Positions 1-10,970 are shown, counted from the first letter of the stretch. The stretch is DNA of 64,000 bases from an uncultured Micrococcales bacterium (GCA_903880095.1 CAIRNX010000010.1:1-64000); one strand, 5' to 3'. Numbers and translations are program-made. Notes: a model not told the origin generated them from the letters alone.

Positions 1-62
1 AGACCTCCTGCGCCGATGGTACTGCAAGGGTGACCTTGTGGGAGAGTAGGACACCGCCGGAC
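1..62 (+). rRNA. rrf: 5S rRNA, 3' portion (5' end outside window)
   Basis: cgccgatggtactgc...gggagagtaggacaccgccgga is the typical actinobacterial 5S 3' half, followed by an intrinsic terminator. Confidence 0.9.
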
Positions 63-70
63 TTAATTTA

Positions 71-106
71 GAAAATGGCCACCTTTCGAGGTGGCCATTT
101 TCGTTT
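71..106 (+). terminator. Rho-independent terminator of the rRNA operon
   Basis: gaaaatggccacct-ttcg-aggtggccattttc: perfect 14-bp stem with TTCG loop, followed by gttt. Confidence 0.85.
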
Positions 107-131
107 AACTAACATTTATCAAGGAGATCTC

Positions 132-1043
132 ATGGCAGAAAGAAACGACCGCGGCGGCAAGCCACGTCGCGAAGGCCCTGCAGGGCGACCTGATAGAGCA
201 GGCGGCGGGCGTCCAGGTGGGCGCTCAGACCGCGGCGATCGAGCACGCCCAGCGCGTGATTCTCGCGATGGTGGCGCTGAACGCCCGGCATGGCAGACCC
301 GTGTTGCACCGAAGGTGCGAGCAGACAAGCCAAAGAGCCCGCCGATTCCAGAGGAAATCACTCCTGCAGACTTGCAGATGCCCGTTCGCGTGCAGCTAAA
401 GACTCTTTCGGCCGAAAACGCTGAGATGACCGCGAGACACTTAGCAATGGTTGATCTTTTGATCGAACAAGACCCTGAGCTTGCCCACCAGCATGCTTTG
501 GCCGCTGCTGCGCGCGCCGGACGCATCGCTATTGTGCGCGAAACTGTTGGCATAACCGCTTACCGCACAGGTGACTTTGCCCTTGCGCTTCGCGAGCTAC
601 TCACCCACAGACGAATGACGGCTTCGAACGACCAATTGCCACTAATTGTTGACTCTGAGCGTGGCCTCGGGCGCCCCGAGCGTGCCTTAGAGCTAGCCCG
701 CAGCGTCGACAAAGGCGCTCTCAAGCCTGAGGTACGGGTAAACCTTGCTATTGCTACCTCGGGTGCACGCCTTGATTTGGGCCAGAACGATCTGGCTTTG
801 GCCGAGTTGGAGATCAAGGAACTCGACGCAAGCCGTGTTTTTGATTACTCACCACCACTTTTTTGGGCCTATGCCGACACGTTAGAGATTCTCGGTCGAG
901 AGGCTGAGGCCAAGAAGTGGTCTGCACTGGCCGAACGCGCAGAAAAAGCGCTGTTCCCAGAGGCTACCGGCGAAGACGAAGAGGTTGCGATTCTTGAGGA
1001 GATCGAGATTCCTTCAATGAAGGAGTGGAAGTCGCGTGACTAA
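132..1043 (+). CDS. TPR-like conserved protein with Arg/Gly-rich N-terminus (positional equivalent of Rv1691)
   Basis: ATG at 132 preceded by aaggagat; the track start at 75 lies inside the terminator. Helical TPR-like body after an RG-rich N-terminus; followed by HAD phosphatase, small ORF and tlyA. Confidence 0.75.
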   Translation: MAERNDRGGKPRREGPAGRPDRAGGGRPGGRSDRGDRARPARDSRDGGAERPAWQTRVAPKVRADKPKSPPIPEEITPADLQMPVRVQLKTLSAENAEMTARHLAMVDLLIEQDPELAHQHALAAAARAGRIAIVRETVGITAYRTGDFALALRELLTHRRMTASNDQLPLIVDSERGLGRPERALELARSVDKGALKPEVRVNLAIATSGARLDLGQNDLALAELEIKELDASRVFDYSPPLFWAYADTLEILGREAEAKKWSALAERAEKALFPEATGEDEEVAILEEIEIPSMKEWKSRD

Positions 1044-2013
1044 CCTCCTCAGTAACTTTGACGTGATACTGGCCGACCTCGACGGTGTCGTCTATGAGGG
1101 AACAGCGGCGATTCGCGACGCCGTTGAATCGGTAGCGCGCCTACAAGCCAGTCATCGTCTGGGTTTCGTGACCAACAACTCGTCTCGCAAGCCAGAAACA
1201 ATCGTGGCTCAACTGGCCGGGTTCGGCGTGATTGCCCAGCCAGAAGATGTAGTCAGTTCTGGTCAAACCGGGGTTGAGCTACTCTCAACAATGATCGAAC
1301 CAGCCTCAAAGGTTTTAGTTGTCGGCGGCGAGGGTCTTCGTTTCTACGTGGCTGAAGCTGGTTTTAGCGTGGTCGACTCGGCCGAAGACAAACCCGCTGC
1401 GGTGATTCAGGGGTTCGCCCCAGACGTTTCTTGGCGAAATCTGGCCGAGGCTTCTTTTGCCATACAAAACGGGGCCAAGTGGGTGGCCACCAACCAGGAC
1501 TGGACTCTCCCGCAAGAACGTGGAATGGCTCCTGGTAACGGCACCCTAGTTTCAGCCGTTCACACCGCAGTCGGTCAGTTGCCAGTCGTTGCAGGCAAGC
1601 CCGAGCCAGCAATTTTCGAAACTGCCGTCAAGCGCTTTGATGCAAAACGTCCACTATTTATTGGTGATCGTCTCGACACCGACATCGTTGGCGCCAATCG
1701 CGCAGGTATTGCCAGCGTCCTTGTTTTGACCGGCGTCAGCCGCGCTAAAGAGGTTCTTGCCGCTAAGGTCGATGAGCGACCGACGTTCATCGTCGAGACT
1801 CTGGCCGGTCTTTTTGAAAAATACGGTGAGCCGAAGCAGACTAAACGCGGCTTCAAGCTCGGGCAGTCTGAGGTTGAACTTCTCGGTAATCGCGTCGTCG
1901 TGGTTTCTGGCGATGCCAAGTCGATCGAAACGCTGCGTTGCGCCTGCGCGGTTATCTGGAACGCCGGTGTCGCGATCTATGCGTTGGACGTAGACCCAGA
2001 ACTATACGAATAG
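1036..2013 (+). CDS. HAD-IIA family hydrolase (NagD-like)
   Basis: DVILADLDGVVYEG, VTNNSSRKPE, FIGDRLDTDIVGANRAG motifs. Confidence 0.9.
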   Translation: MTNLLSNFDVILADLDGVVYEGTAAIRDAVESVARLQASHRLGFVTNNSSRKPETIVAQLAGFGVIAQPEDVVSSGQTGVELLSTMIEPASKVLVVGGEGLRFYVAEAGFSVVDSAEDKPAAVIQGFAPDVSWRNLAEASFAIQNGAKWVATNQDWTLPQERGMAPGNGTLVSAVHTAVGQLPVVAGKPEPAIFETAVKRFDAKRPLFIGDRLDTDIVGANRAGIASVLVLTGVSRAKEVLAAKVDERPTFIVETLAGLFEKYGEPKQTKRGFKLGQSEVELLGNRVVVVSGDAKSIETLRCACAVIWNAGVAIYALDVDPELYE

Positions 2014-2022
2014 GCTTAAAGC

Positions 2023-2166
2023 ATGTCTTCGAATGAACTCCTAGAACAGGTAACCCGCGAATTGGCTCGAATTGCTGAGCTACCAGCGGCCGAACAGCCT
2101 GCAGCCTACGCGGCTTTGCACGCGCTACTTGAGCGCACGCTTGACGGAGCCAATTGGTCAGAGTAG
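2023..2166 (+). CDS. Small conserved-type protein, 47 aa, overlapping the tlyA start
   Basis: ATG 2023 to TAG 2166: MSSNELLEQVTRELARIAELPAAEQPAAYAALHALLERTLDGANWSE; absent from the ORF track (below length cut-off); fills the HAD-tlyA gap and overlaps tlyA by 13 nt; same position as Rv1693. Confidence 0.7.
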   Translation: MSSNELLEQVTRELARIAELPAAEQPAAYAALHALLERTLDGANWSE

Positions 2167-2957
2167 ACATCGCGCTCGTTGAGCGTGGTCTTGCCAGAAG
2201 CCGCAACCAGGGAGCTGCGCTTGTCGATGCCGGGCGTGTGCTGATTGACGGCAGAGCCGCTCGAAAGGCGTCGCAAGACGTGTTAGACGAATCAACTATC
2301 AAGGTTTTAGAGGCAGTCGACTACGTTTCGCGTGCCGGGCACAAGCTGGCCTCGGCGCTTGATCACTTCGGGGCGCTCGAGTTGCAGGGCAAAGTCGCCC
2401 TAGACGTTGGTGCTTCAACCGGCGGTTTCACCGATGTCTTGCTTCGCCGCGGGGTGTCGAGAGTCGTTGCCATCGATGTTGGGCATGACCAGATGGTTCC
2501 AGAGTTGAAAGAAAACTCCCGCGTAACTGCGGTTGAGGGGTTCAACGCCCGAGAGCTTTCGCCAGAGACTTTGAAGGCTGCAATCGGCGAGTCACCAGTT
2601 TTTGAAGTGGTGGTTGCCGACCTCAGTTTTATCTCGCTCACGCTCGTGCTTGACGCCATGTTTTCGGTGGCGCCGGGTGCAGATTTCGTTCTGCTAGTGA
2701 AGCCTCAGTTCGAGGTTGGCAAGAAGTCGTTGACGGCAAAGGGGATCGTCACCGATTACCGACTTCGCGCCGAATCGGTCATGCAGGTGCTCGAACACGC
2801 GAGCAAGCTCGGTCTGGGAGTCTGCGATGTCGTCAAAAGCGAACTACCGGGAACCCACGGAAACACGGAGTATGTCCTGTGGATGAGTGCGAACAGCAAG
2901 AGTTATCCGTCAGAATGGTCTGAGAGAGTAGAAGCGCTAGCCAGGGAGGGTCGATGA
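2154..2957 (+). CDS. tlyA: TlyA family rRNA (cytidine-2'-O)-methyltransferase / hemolysin A
   Basis: N-terminal S4-like domain (RVDIALVERGLARSRNQGAALVDAGRVLIDG) plus ALDVGASTGGFTDVLLRRG; TTG start. Confidence 0.9.
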   Translation: MVRVDIALVERGLARSRNQGAALVDAGRVLIDGRAARKASQDVLDESTIKVLEAVDYVSRAGHKLASALDHFGALELQGKVALDVGASTGGFTDVLLRRGVSRVVAIDVGHDQMVPELKENSRVTAVEGFNARELSPETLKAAIGESPVFEVVVADLSFISLTLVLDAMFSVAPGADFVLLVKPQFEVGKKSLTAKGIVTDYRLRAESVMQVLEHASKLGLGVCDVVKSELPGTHGNTEYVLWMSANSKSYPSEWSERVEALAREGR

Positions 2958-3886
2958 GAAACGTTCTCGTTGTCACACACACCGGCCGCGCCGACGCGCT
3001 CTCGGCAGCTCAAGAAGTCTGCGGCGCCCTAATTGCCGCCGGAGTAAACCCTGTAATGACTCGAATCGAACTTGAAGATCACAACCGCTTTGCAAACGAG
3101 CAGGTTTCGCCACACGCGTCTTTAGAAGGCGTCAAGGTTTTGGGTGAAGACGTCGAGCCCGCCGCCCTTGAATTGGCAATGGTTCTCGGTGGCGACGGCA
3201 CAATCTTGAAGGCCGCAGAAATCGTTCGCGAAGCCCAAACCCCGCTCCTAGGCATCAACCTCGGACACGTTGGCTTCTTGGCCGAAAGTGAGCGCGATGG
3301 TTTGACCGACGCGGTTAGACGTGTGGTTGAGAAGGATTACGTAGTTAAGGAACGTTTGGCGCTAGATGTCACTGTCTTTGTTGAAGGCAAAGAGGCTTTC
3401 AAGACTTGGGCGCTGAACGAGGCAGCCATTGAGAAAAGCGCGCGTGAGCGCATGCTCGAGGTCGTTCTAGAAATCGACCAGCGTCCACTATCGTCTTTTG
3501 GTTGCGACGGTGTCGTTGTGGCAACACCAACCGGTTCAACGGCTTACTCGTTTTCGGCTGGCGGCCCAGTCGTCTGGCCTTCGGTTGAAGCCCTTTTGGT
3601 CGTGCCAATCAGTGCTCATGCCCTTTTTGCCAGGCCGCTGGTGGTTAGCCCCAAGTCGCTCATCGCCGTTGAGGTAATGGAACGCAGCGCTGGCTCTGGC
3701 GTTCTCTGGTGCGACGGGCGTCGCACTTGGGAGCTTGCTCCAGGTGCCCGTGTAGAGGTTAAACGCTCGCCGGCTCCAGTGCGTATCGCTCGATTCCGCC
3801 AGGGTGTATTCACCGACCGACTCGTTCGCAAGTTCTCGCTACCGGTTATTGGGTGGCGAGGCCACGAAGGCGGCGAAACCAAGTGA
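2954..3886 (+). CDS. nadK: NAD kinase
   Basis: VLGGDGTILKAAE, GINLGHVGFLAE, CDGVVVATPTGSTAYSFSAGGP. Confidence 0.95.
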   Translation: MRNVLVVTHTGRADALSAAQEVCGALIAAGVNPVMTRIELEDHNRFANEQVSPHASLEGVKVLGEDVEPAALELAMVLGGDGTILKAAEIVREAQTPLLGINLGHVGFLAESERDGLTDAVRRVVEKDYVVKERLALDVTVFVEGKEAFKTWALNEAAIEKSARERMLEVVLEIDQRPLSSFGCDGVVVATPTGSTAYSFSAGGPVVWPSVEALLVVPISAHALFARPLVVSPKSLIAVEVMERSAGSGVLWCDGRRTWELAPGARVEVKRSPAPVRIARFRQGVFTDRLVRKFSLPVIGWRGHEGGETK

Positions 3887-5580
3887 TCGAAGAGATCTTA
3901 ATTCGAGATCTTGGTGTCATTCGCGAGGCTCGACTCAAGTTTGGTAAAGGACTCACCGTAATCACAGGTGAAACCGGTGCCGGCAAAACCATGGTGCTTT
4001 CGGCGCTCGGGCTCTTGCTTGGTGAACGCGCAGACTCAACCGCCATTCGTCAGGGATCGCAGGAAGCCTTCGTTGAGGGCCGCTGGCAACTTGACGAAGA
4101 TTCGCTCGTATTCACTCGAGTGAGCGAGGCTGGCGCCACGGCAAGTGACAACGAACTCATTCTGAACCGATCGGTTTCGAGCGAGGGGCGTTCTCGCGCG
4201 GCCGTTGGAGGTCGCTCGGTCCCCGTTTCACTACTTTCTGAAATTTCAGACATGCTCGTCGTTGTGCACGGGCAAAGCGACCAGATTCGACTGAAGAGCT
4301 CGGTTGCCCAGCGAGAAGCAATTGACATCTTTGGTGGCAAAGAACTCGAAGTAAAGGTCGGCGCATACCGCCAAACCTTTTTTGCCTGGAAGACGGCTCA
4401 AGAAAAACTTGCCGCAATGCGAAGCAATGTTGCCACTCGCGAAGCCGAAGCGGCAGCACTTCGAGTCGCGGTTGAAGAGTTCGATCGGATCGACCCACAA
4501 CCAGGCGAACTTGACGAAGTGGTTTCGAAGGCTGCTCGTCTGACCCACACAGAAGAACTCCGCCAAGCCGTCGCAAAGGCCCACGAAGCCCTCTCGAGTG
4601 AAGTTGACGCTCCAGAGGCGGTCGGCTTAGTTGGCCAGGCCAGAAGAGCCCTCGAAGGCGTTTCTCAGCACGACCCTGTGCTCGCCGAGCAGGTCGAAAA
4701 CCTGCAAAGGCTCGGTTATGAACTCGTTGATGCAGCGGCGACGCTTTCCGGCTATCTTGAATCGCTCGAAGGCGGCACCGCGCAAGAGCTGGAGGCGCTG
4801 CAACAACGCAGAGCAGAGCTCACCTCCCTCACCCGCCGGTACGGCAACTATGAAGAGGTGTTGGAGTATCGCCAAACAGCTCAACAAAAACTTTTCGAGT
4901 TAGATCCGCCGGCCGGTGCCGAGCAAGAGCTAATCGACGCGGTTCAAAAAGAGTTCGACGACATGGAGCGAATGGCGCGCCAGATCACAGGCATGCGCGA
5001 ATCAGCCGCAATGCGTCTCGAAGAGGAAGTGACCGCCGAACTCGGTGGCTTGGCGATGCCTGGCGCATCGCTCGTCGTCTCGGTTGCCGACTCTGGCGAC
5101 TTCATGGAATTTGGTCGCGACAACGTGTCCATTTTGCTTAGCGCCTACCCAGGTGCCGAGCCGCGCCCTTTGGGTAAGGGTGCCTCGGGTGGCGAGCTTT
5201 CGCGAATCATGCTGGCAATCGAAGTTGTTTTGGCCAAGACTCATCCGGTACCAACCTTCATTTTCGACGAGGTTGACGCTGGTGTCGGCGGTGGCGCCGC
5301 AATCGAAGTTGGTAGGCGCCTAGCCACGCTGGCCAAAGACGCCCAGGTGATCGTGGTGACCCACCTCGCACAGGTCGCGGCTTATGCAGACCGCCACCTT
5401 CGAGTTATGAAGTCGTCAAGCGCCGAATACACCGCGTCAGACGTGGTCTCACTCACGGGGGGAGACCGCATTGAAGAGCTCGCTCGAATGCTTTCTGGTT
5501 TGAGCGACAGTGGCTCGGCGCGAGTGCACGCTCACGAATTGCTGGTGCGCGCGTCGTCAGAATTTGGTGCACCTAACTGA
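3883..5580 (+). CDS. recN: DNA repair protein RecN
   Basis: [23 protein letters not shown] Walker [27 protein letters not shown] start at 3883 overlapping the nadK stop (GTGA). Confidence 0.92.
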   Translation: MIEEILIRDLGVIREARLKFGKGLTVITGETGAGKTMVLSALGLLLGERADSTAIRQGSQEAFVEGRWQLDEDSLVFTRVSEAGATASDNELILNRSVSSEGRSRAAVGGRSVPVSLLSEISDMLVVVHGQSDQIRLKSSVAQREAIDIFGGKELEVKVGAYRQTFFAWKTAQEKLAAMRSNVATREAEAAALRVAVEEFDRIDPQPGELDEVVSKAARLTHTEELRQAVAKAHEALSSEVDAPEAVGLVGQARRALEGVSQHDPVLAEQVENLQRLGYELVDAAATLSGYLESLEGGTAQELEALQQRRAELTSLTRRYGNYEEVLEYRQTAQQKLFELDPPAGAEQELIDAVQKEFDDMERMARQITGMRESAAMRLEEEVTAELGGLAMPGASLVVSVADSGDFMEFGRDNVSILLSAYPGAEPRPLGKGASGGELSRIMLAIEVVLAKTHPVPTFIFDEVDAGVGGGAAIEVGRRLATLAKDAQVIVVTHLAQVAAYADRHLRVMKSSSAEYTASDVVSLTGGDRIEELARMLSGLSDSGSARVHAHELLVRASSEFGAPN

Positions 5581-5594
5581 TAGCATGGAGTTCC

Positions 5595-7277
5595 ATGGCA
5601 AGCGCTCAAGACCGTGGAATCACAAGACACATTTTCGTCACCGGAGGCGTCGCCTCTTCGCTAGGTAAGGGCCTAACCGCCGCAAGCCTCGGTAATCTCC
5701 TCACAGCTCGCGGACTCCGCGTTGTGATGCAGAAACTAGACCCTTATCTAAACGTTGACCCGGGCACAATGAACCCCTTTCAGCACGGCGAAGTCTTTGT
5801 AACCGAAGACGGCGCCGAGACCGATCTCGACATCGGCCACTACGAGCGCTTTCTCGACATCAACCTCTCGCAAGCGGCAAACGTGACCACCGGTCAGGTT
5901 TATTCGCGTGTTATCGCTCGCGAGCGTGCCGGTGAATACCTCGGCGACACCGTCCAGGTGATCCCGCACATCACCGACGAAATCAAGCGTCGCATGCGCC
6001 TGCAGGCCGATGAGGTTCCAACCCCCGACGTAATCATTACCGAAATCGGTGGCACCGTTGGCGACATCGAATCACAGCCTTTCGTTGAGGCTGCCCGCCA
6101 GATTCGCCACGATGTTGGCCGCGACAACGTCTTCTTCGTGCACGTTTCACTTGTGCCATACCTTGGCCCTTCGGGCGAACTCAAGACCAAGCCGACTCAG
6201 CACTCTGTTGCAACCCTGCGCTCGATTGGTATTCAGCCAGACGCAATAGTTTTGCGTTCGGATCGCGCGCTACCAGAGGGAATCAAGAAGAAGATTTCGC
6301 TCATGTGCGACGTTGACTACGAGGCTGTAATCAGCGCGGCCGATGCATCGAGCATTTACGACATCCCAAGCGTTTTGAACAGCCAAGACCTAGACAGCTA
6401 CATCGTGAAGCACCTTGGTCTCGAAGACAAGGCAGGCGAAGTTGACTGGACTCGTTGGCAGGGTGTTTTGGACGCCGTTCACGAACCAAAGGCTGAGGTA
6501 ACTATTGCCCTAGTTGGTAAGTACATCGATCTTCCAGACGCCTATCTTTCGGTCACTGCAGCCCTTCAGGCTGGAGCCTTCGCAAACCAGGCCAAGGTGA
6601 ACATTCGCTGGGTTGCATCTGACCTTTGCGAAACCGAAGAGGGAGCTCGCGCCAACCTAGCCGACGTTGATGGCATCTGTGTGCCAGGTGGCTTTGGTGT
6701 GCGCGGCATCGAAGGGAAACTGGGCGCCCTGAAGTTTGCACGCGAAAACCGCATTCCAACCCTCGGCCTATGCCTTGGTTTGCAGTGCATGGTTATCGAA
6801 TACTCGCGAAACGTTGCCGGCCTTCCTTTGGCATCATCAACCGAGTTCGACCCAGAGTCGAAGCAGCCGGTAATCGCCACAATGGCCGAGCAGGTAGCAA
6901 TTCTTGAAAAGGGTGACATGGGCGGAACCATGCGTCTTGGCACCTACGAGGCAAAGTTGAAGCCCGGTTCGATTGTCGCTGAGGTTTACGGCTCTGAGCT
7001 CGTAGAAGAGCGCCATCGTCACCGCTACGAGGTAAACAACGAGTTCCGCCCTCAGATCTCTGAGGCTGGCTTGGTCTTCTCGGGCACCTCACCAGACGAC
7101 CACCTTGTCGAGTTCGTTGAGCTACCGCGCGAGGTTCACCCTTACTACGTTGCAACTCAGGCTCACCCAGAGTTCAAGTCGCGCCCTACTCACGCTCACC
7201 CGCTGTTCAGAGGTTTGTTGGTGGCAGCCATCGAGCGCCAGGCGGCAACTCGCCTGTTTGAGGTTAAGGATGCCTAA
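5595..7277 (+). CDS. pyrG: CTP synthase
   Basis: [20 protein letters not shown]; glutaminase motif [13 protein letters not shown]. Confidence 0.97.
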   Translation: MASAQDRGITRHIFVTGGVASSLGKGLTAASLGNLLTARGLRVVMQKLDPYLNVDPGTMNPFQHGEVFVTEDGAETDLDIGHYERFLDINLSQAANVTTGQVYSRVIARERAGEYLGDTVQVIPHITDEIKRRMRLQADEVPTPDVIITEIGGTVGDIESQPFVEAARQIRHDVGRDNVFFVHVSLVPYLGPSGELKTKPTQHSVATLRSIGIQPDAIVLRSDRALPEGIKKKISLMCDVDYEAVISAADASSIYDIPSVLNSQDLDSYIVKHLGLEDKAGEVDWTRWQGVLDAVHEPKAEVTIALVGKYIDLPDAYLSVTAALQAGAFANQAKVNIRWVASDLCETEEGARANLADVDGICVPGGFGVRGIEGKLGALKFARENRIPTLGLCLGLQCMVIEYSRNVAGLPLASSTEFDPESKQPVIATMAEQVAILEKGDMGGTMRLGTYEAKLKPGSIVAEVYGSELVEERHRHRYEVNNEFRPQISEAGLVFSGTSPDDHLVEFVELPREVHPYYVATQAHPEFKSRPTHAHPLFRGLLVAAIERQAATRLFEVKDA

Positions 7278-7827
7278 AGATTCACCTGTCGAACTGCCGG
7301 CTCAAAAAACCGAGCTGGTATTCAAGGGGAGAGTCTGGGACGTAGTCACCGAACACTTCGAATTCGAAGGCCACACGCTTGCCAGAGACTTCATTCGGCA
7401 CCCCGGTGCCGTCGCGGTTATTGCGCTTAATGAGCGTCAAGAGGTTTTGCTGATTCGGCAGTACCGCAGGCCAGTCGGTTCTTTTCTTTGGGAGCTTCCT
7501 GCCGGGTTGCTAGACATTCAGGGTGAAAGCCTCGAGGCTGCCGCATTGCGCGAACTGGCCGAAGAGACCGACTATCAGGCAGAGCGCATTGAGCACCTGA
7601 TCACCTTTCACGCTTCGCCCGGCGGCAATTCTGAGTCAATCGCGGTCTATCTGGCAGAAGGTCTAAGCACTGTCGAAACCGATTTCGTTCGAACTGGCGA
7701 AGAAGTGAATCTTCAGCCAACCTGGGTGCCGCTCAGCGAGGCGGTTGACTCGGTCATGCGCTCCGACATGAAAAACCCTGCAGCGGTGATCGGAATTCTT
7801 GCGTTGGCGCGCAAAATGGGAGTCTGA
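7270..7827 (+). CDS. NUDIX hydrolase (ADP-ribose pyrophosphatase-like)
   Basis: NUDIX box-like [23 protein letters not shown]; start assigned to ATG 7270 (MPKDSPVEL) rather than 7105 inside pyrG. Confidence 0.88.
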   Translation: MPKDSPVELPAQKTELVFKGRVWDVVTEHFEFEGHTLARDFIRHPGAVAVIALNERQEVLLIRQYRRPVGSFLWELPAGLLDIQGESLEAAALRELAEETDYQAERIEHLITFHASPGGNSESIAVYLAEGLSTVETDFVRTGEEVNLQPTWVPLSEAVDSVMRSDMKNPAAVIGILALARKMGV

Positions 7828-8756
7828 TGACTCTCGACAAACTTTGTGAGCAATACTTTAGGCACCTCGCCGTTGAGCGAGGCATGGCCAAAAACACTTT
7901 GCTCGCATACCGCAGAGACATCGGTCGGTACCTGGAGTTCCTAGCCGGAAGAAACATCGAAACCTTAGCTGGCATATCCGAGTTGGTGGTTGCGGATTTC
8001 TCTCAGTCGCTCGGTCAGGTTAACGGACTAGCCGAATCTTCGGTTGCCAGAATTCTTTCTTCGGTTAGAGGTCTGCACAAGTTTTGGTTGATCGAAGGTA
8101 TTACCGACCAAGATCCTTCGGCAATAGTCAAACCACCAAAGCAGCGAAGGCATTTGCCCAAGGGGCTCAATCTTGATCAAATCATGTCGCTACTTGACGC
8201 GGTTGGCCCGATGCCTTCTGAAGACGCCAACGTCGCTGACGACCCGATTCGGCTTCGTGACAGGGCGTTGGTGGAGCTGATGTTTGCCTGTGGCGGCCGA
8301 ATCTCTGAGGTGTTGGCGCTTGATCTCGACGATTTCAACGAGGAAGGCATGGTGCGTCTCTTCGGTAAGGGATCAAAGGAGCGATTGGTTCCAATTGGCA
8401 AGTTCTCAAACATCCTCGTCGACATGTATCGCACCAGGGTTCGCCCGATGCTTGCCGCAAACGGCAAGGGAACACCAGCAATGTTTCTCAATCAGCGCGG
8501 CGCACGGCTTTCGAGACAATCGGCTTGGACGATAATCAGCAAAGCCGCAAAGTCTGCTGGTCTTGGCGATGAAATCTCACCCCACACTCTCCGACACTCG
8601 TTTGCGACACTGGTTTTGGAGGGGGGAATGGACGTTCGTCAGGTGCAGGAGTTGCTTGGCCACGCCTCGGTTACCACCACTCAGATTTATACGAAGGTTT
8701 CGGTAGACCAACTTCGCGAGACTCACGCGAACGCGCACCCTCGCGCTCGGCGTTAG
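7827..8756 (+). CDS. xerD: Site-specific tyrosine recombinase XerD
   Basis: Catalytic motifs HTLRHSFATLVLEGGMDVRQVQELLGHASVTTTQIYTKV. Confidence 0.92.
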   Translation: MTLDKLCEQYFRHLAVERGMAKNTLLAYRRDIGRYLEFLAGRNIETLAGISELVVADFSQSLGQVNGLAESSVARILSSVRGLHKFWLIEGITDQDPSAIVKPPKQRRHLPKGLNLDQIMSLLDAVGPMPSEDANVADDPIRLRDRALVELMFACGGRISEVLALDLDDFNEEGMVRLFGKGSKERLVPIGKFSNILVDMYRTRVRPMLAANGKGTPAMFLNQRGARLSRQSAWTIISKAAKSAGLGDEISPHTLRHSFATLVLEGGMDVRQVQELLGHASVTTTQIYTKVSVDQLRETHANAHPRARR

Positions 8757-8787
8757 GCTATAGGGGAACGTTTTTCGAAAGGGGCAT

Positions 8788-9612
8788 TTGATGGCAAAAG
8801 ACACTCGTTTTCCGAAGCCAAAGCCGCTTTCGTCGCACGGCCCGGCCCGAATCATCGCCATGTGCAACCAGAAGGGTGGCGTTGGTAAGACCACAACCAC
8901 AATCAACCTGGCTGCCTCGCTAGTCGAATACGGTCGCCGAGTGCTTTTGGTCGACTACGACCCACAGGGCGCGCTTTCTGCAGGTCTTGGCATCCAAGCC
9001 AAAGAGGGTCAAACAATATACGACCTGATGAAGAACCCAGCTCTCGAAACTAAAGACTTTATTCGCCACACCAAGGTCGAGGGACTCGACGTGATTCCGG
9101 CAGACATCGACTTGTCTGCTGCCGAGATGACTCTTGTCACCGAGTTTGACCGCGAACGCATTCTGAAGCGAATCCTCAAAAAAGTTCAGGGTGACTACGA
9201 CGTAATCTTTATCGACTGCCAGCCTTCTCTTGGCCTACTCACCGTCAACGCGCTAACCGCGGCACACGGAGTGATCATTCCGCTAGCTGCCGAGTTTTTC
9301 GCGCTCCGCGGAGTCAAGATTCTCGAAGACATCATTCACCGAGTTCAGAGCGGCCTAAACGAGACGCTTTCGATCGACGGAATTCTCGTAACCATGTATG
9401 ACTCTCGAACCCTGCACTCACGCGAGGTCATGGATGTTCTCATGGACAAGTTCGGAGCCAAGGTTTTCCGTTCAGTGATTTCTAGAACCGTGAAGTTTCC
9501 AGACGCAACCCGCGTTGCCGAGCCAATCACTACTTATGCACCAACCTCCGATGCCGCCGAGGCCTACCGAACGGTTGCTCGCGAGCTAGTGGATCGAAAC
9601 TGTGCCCCGTAG
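8788..9612 (+). CDS. ParA family ATPase (PldP-like by position)
   Basis: CNQKGGVGKTTTTINLAASL, DYDPQGALSAGLG; located between xerD and scpA. Confidence 0.9.
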   Translation: MMAKDTRFPKPKPLSSHGPARIIAMCNQKGGVGKTTTTINLAASLVEYGRRVLLVDYDPQGALSAGLGIQAKEGQTIYDLMKNPALETKDFIRHTKVEGLDVIPADIDLSAAEMTLVTEFDRERILKRILKKVQGDYDVIFIDCQPSLGLLTVNALTAAHGVIIPLAAEFFALRGVKILEDIIHRVQSGLNETLSIDGILVTMYDSRTLHSREVMDVLMDKFGAKVFRSVISRTVKFPDATRVAEPITTYAPTSDAAEAYRTVARELVDRNCAP

Positions 9613-10423
9613 CGATGAGCTGACCGAGGTAACAACAGATAAGAGCGGTTTCGCGGTCAGCCTGAACAACTTTGAAGGCCCGTTCGACCTTTTGCTGAGC
9701 TTGATTTCGAAACACGAGATGGACATCACCGAGATCTCTCTTTCGAAGGTCACCGACGAATTTATTTCTTACCTCAAGCAGCTCGATGAAGCCGACGAGT
9801 TGGAGCAGGCGTCCGAGTTTTTGGTTATCGCAGCCACATTGCTCGACCTAAAGATTGCCGGCCTGCTGCCAAAGGGCGAAGTTGTTGACGCCGAGGATGT
9901 CGCTCTTCTCGAGGCTAGAGACCTGCTTTTTGCTCGCCTGCTTCAGTACCGCGCCTTCAAAGAAATCGCTTCTTGGTTCAACACCGCACTTGCCCTCGAG
10001 CAAATTCGCGTTGCTCGCGATGTGCGAGTAGAAGAACGCTTCAGAAACCAGAAGCCAGAACTTATCTGGACGCTGACGCCGGGCGAGTTTGCCAAACTTG
10101 CCGAAGAGACGCTAACCCCACGCGAGATTCCAAGCGTTGGTCTAACGCACTTGCACGCATCGCGAGTTTCGATTCGCGAACAGGCAACTGCGGTTGTCGC
10201 AATGTTGCGCAGCAAGGGAACAGTTACCTTCTTTGAGCTGATTCGCGAGGTCAAAGACCGTGCCGTTGTCGTGGCCAGATTCTTGGCAGTGCTCGAGCTT
10301 TACCGTTTGTCTGCTCTCAGTTTTGAGCAGGTGACGCCCCTTGGTGACCTTTCGCTAACCTGGCGCGCCGAAAACTTCGATGATGAAAAACTTGCCACTC
10401 TAGGAGCTGACTATGACTCTTGA
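9602..10423 (+). CDS. scpA: Segregation and condensation protein A
   Basis: NNFEGPFDLLLSLISKHEMDITEISLSKVTDEFI. Confidence 0.92.
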   Translation: MPRSDELTEVTTDKSGFAVSLNNFEGPFDLLLSLISKHEMDITEISLSKVTDEFISYLKQLDEADELEQASEFLVIAATLLDLKIAGLLPKGEVVDAEDVALLEARDLLFARLLQYRAFKEIASWFNTALALEQIRVARDVRVEERFRNQKPELIWTLTPGEFAKLAEETLTPREIPSVGLTHLHASRVSIREQATAVVAMLRSKGTVTFFELIREVKDRAVVVARFLAVLELYRLSALSFEQVTPLGDLSLTWRAENFDDEKLATLGADYDS

Positions 10424-10970
10424 AACACCCGAACAAAAAGATGACCTGAAAGGGGCCGTTGAGGCTATCTTGATGGTCACCGATGCTCCGATCTCATTGG
10501 TGGCTCTCGCCACTGCGCTTGAGCAGCCGGTGAACGTCGTGCGAGACCTAGTTATCGCGGTTCGTGATGAATACGACGCGGCTTCGCGTGGCTTTGAGGT
10601 GCGCGAGGTTGGCGGCGGTTGGCGTTTATACGTGCGCGCAGATTATGACTGGGCCGTGCGCATGTTTATGGCAAACGAAAACCCAACCAAACTTAGTCAG
10701 GCCGCCCTCGAGACTCTCGCCGTAATCGCATACAAGCAACCAATCTCTCGAGGCCAGGTTGCTTCGATTCGTGCCGTAAACGTCGACTCGGTGGTTCGAA
10801 CGTTGCTCAGCCGAGGTTTGATCACCGAGCTTTACACCGACTCCGAGAGCGGTGCAATCAACTATGGCACCACAGACCTGATGCTTGAACTTCTCGGAAT
10901 CAACTCGCTTGACGAGTTGCCGCCGGTCAGCCCGCACCTACCCGACGCAAACAGCGATTTCGATGCCTGA
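10413..10970 (+). CDS. scpB: Segregation and condensation protein B
   Basis: ALETLAVIAYKQPISRGQVASIRAVNVDSVVRTLLSRGLI. Confidence 0.92.
   Translation: MTLETPEQKDDLKGAVEAILMVTDAPISLVALATALEQPVNVVRDLVIAVRDEYDAASRGFEVREVGGGWRLYVRADYDWAVRMFMANENPTKLSQAALETLAVIAYKQPISRGQVASIRAVNVDSVVRTLLSRGLITELYTDSESGAINYGTTDLMLELLGINSLDELPPVSPHLPDANSDFDA

Noticed and set aside
75-131. N-terminal extension of the first ORF (MATFRGGHFRLTNIYQGDL)
   Set aside because: It translates the rRNA terminator hairpin; a better ATG with SD lies at 132.
7105-7269. N-terminal extension of the NUDIX ORF
   Set aside because: Out-of-frame overlap inside pyrG; family-like start is ATG 7270.
7827-8756. XerD-type recombinase as a mobile-element integrase
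   Set aside because: Embedded in a conserved NUDIX-xerD-parA-scpAB block with no att repeats or cargo; chromosomal dimer-resolution XerD is the simpler call.
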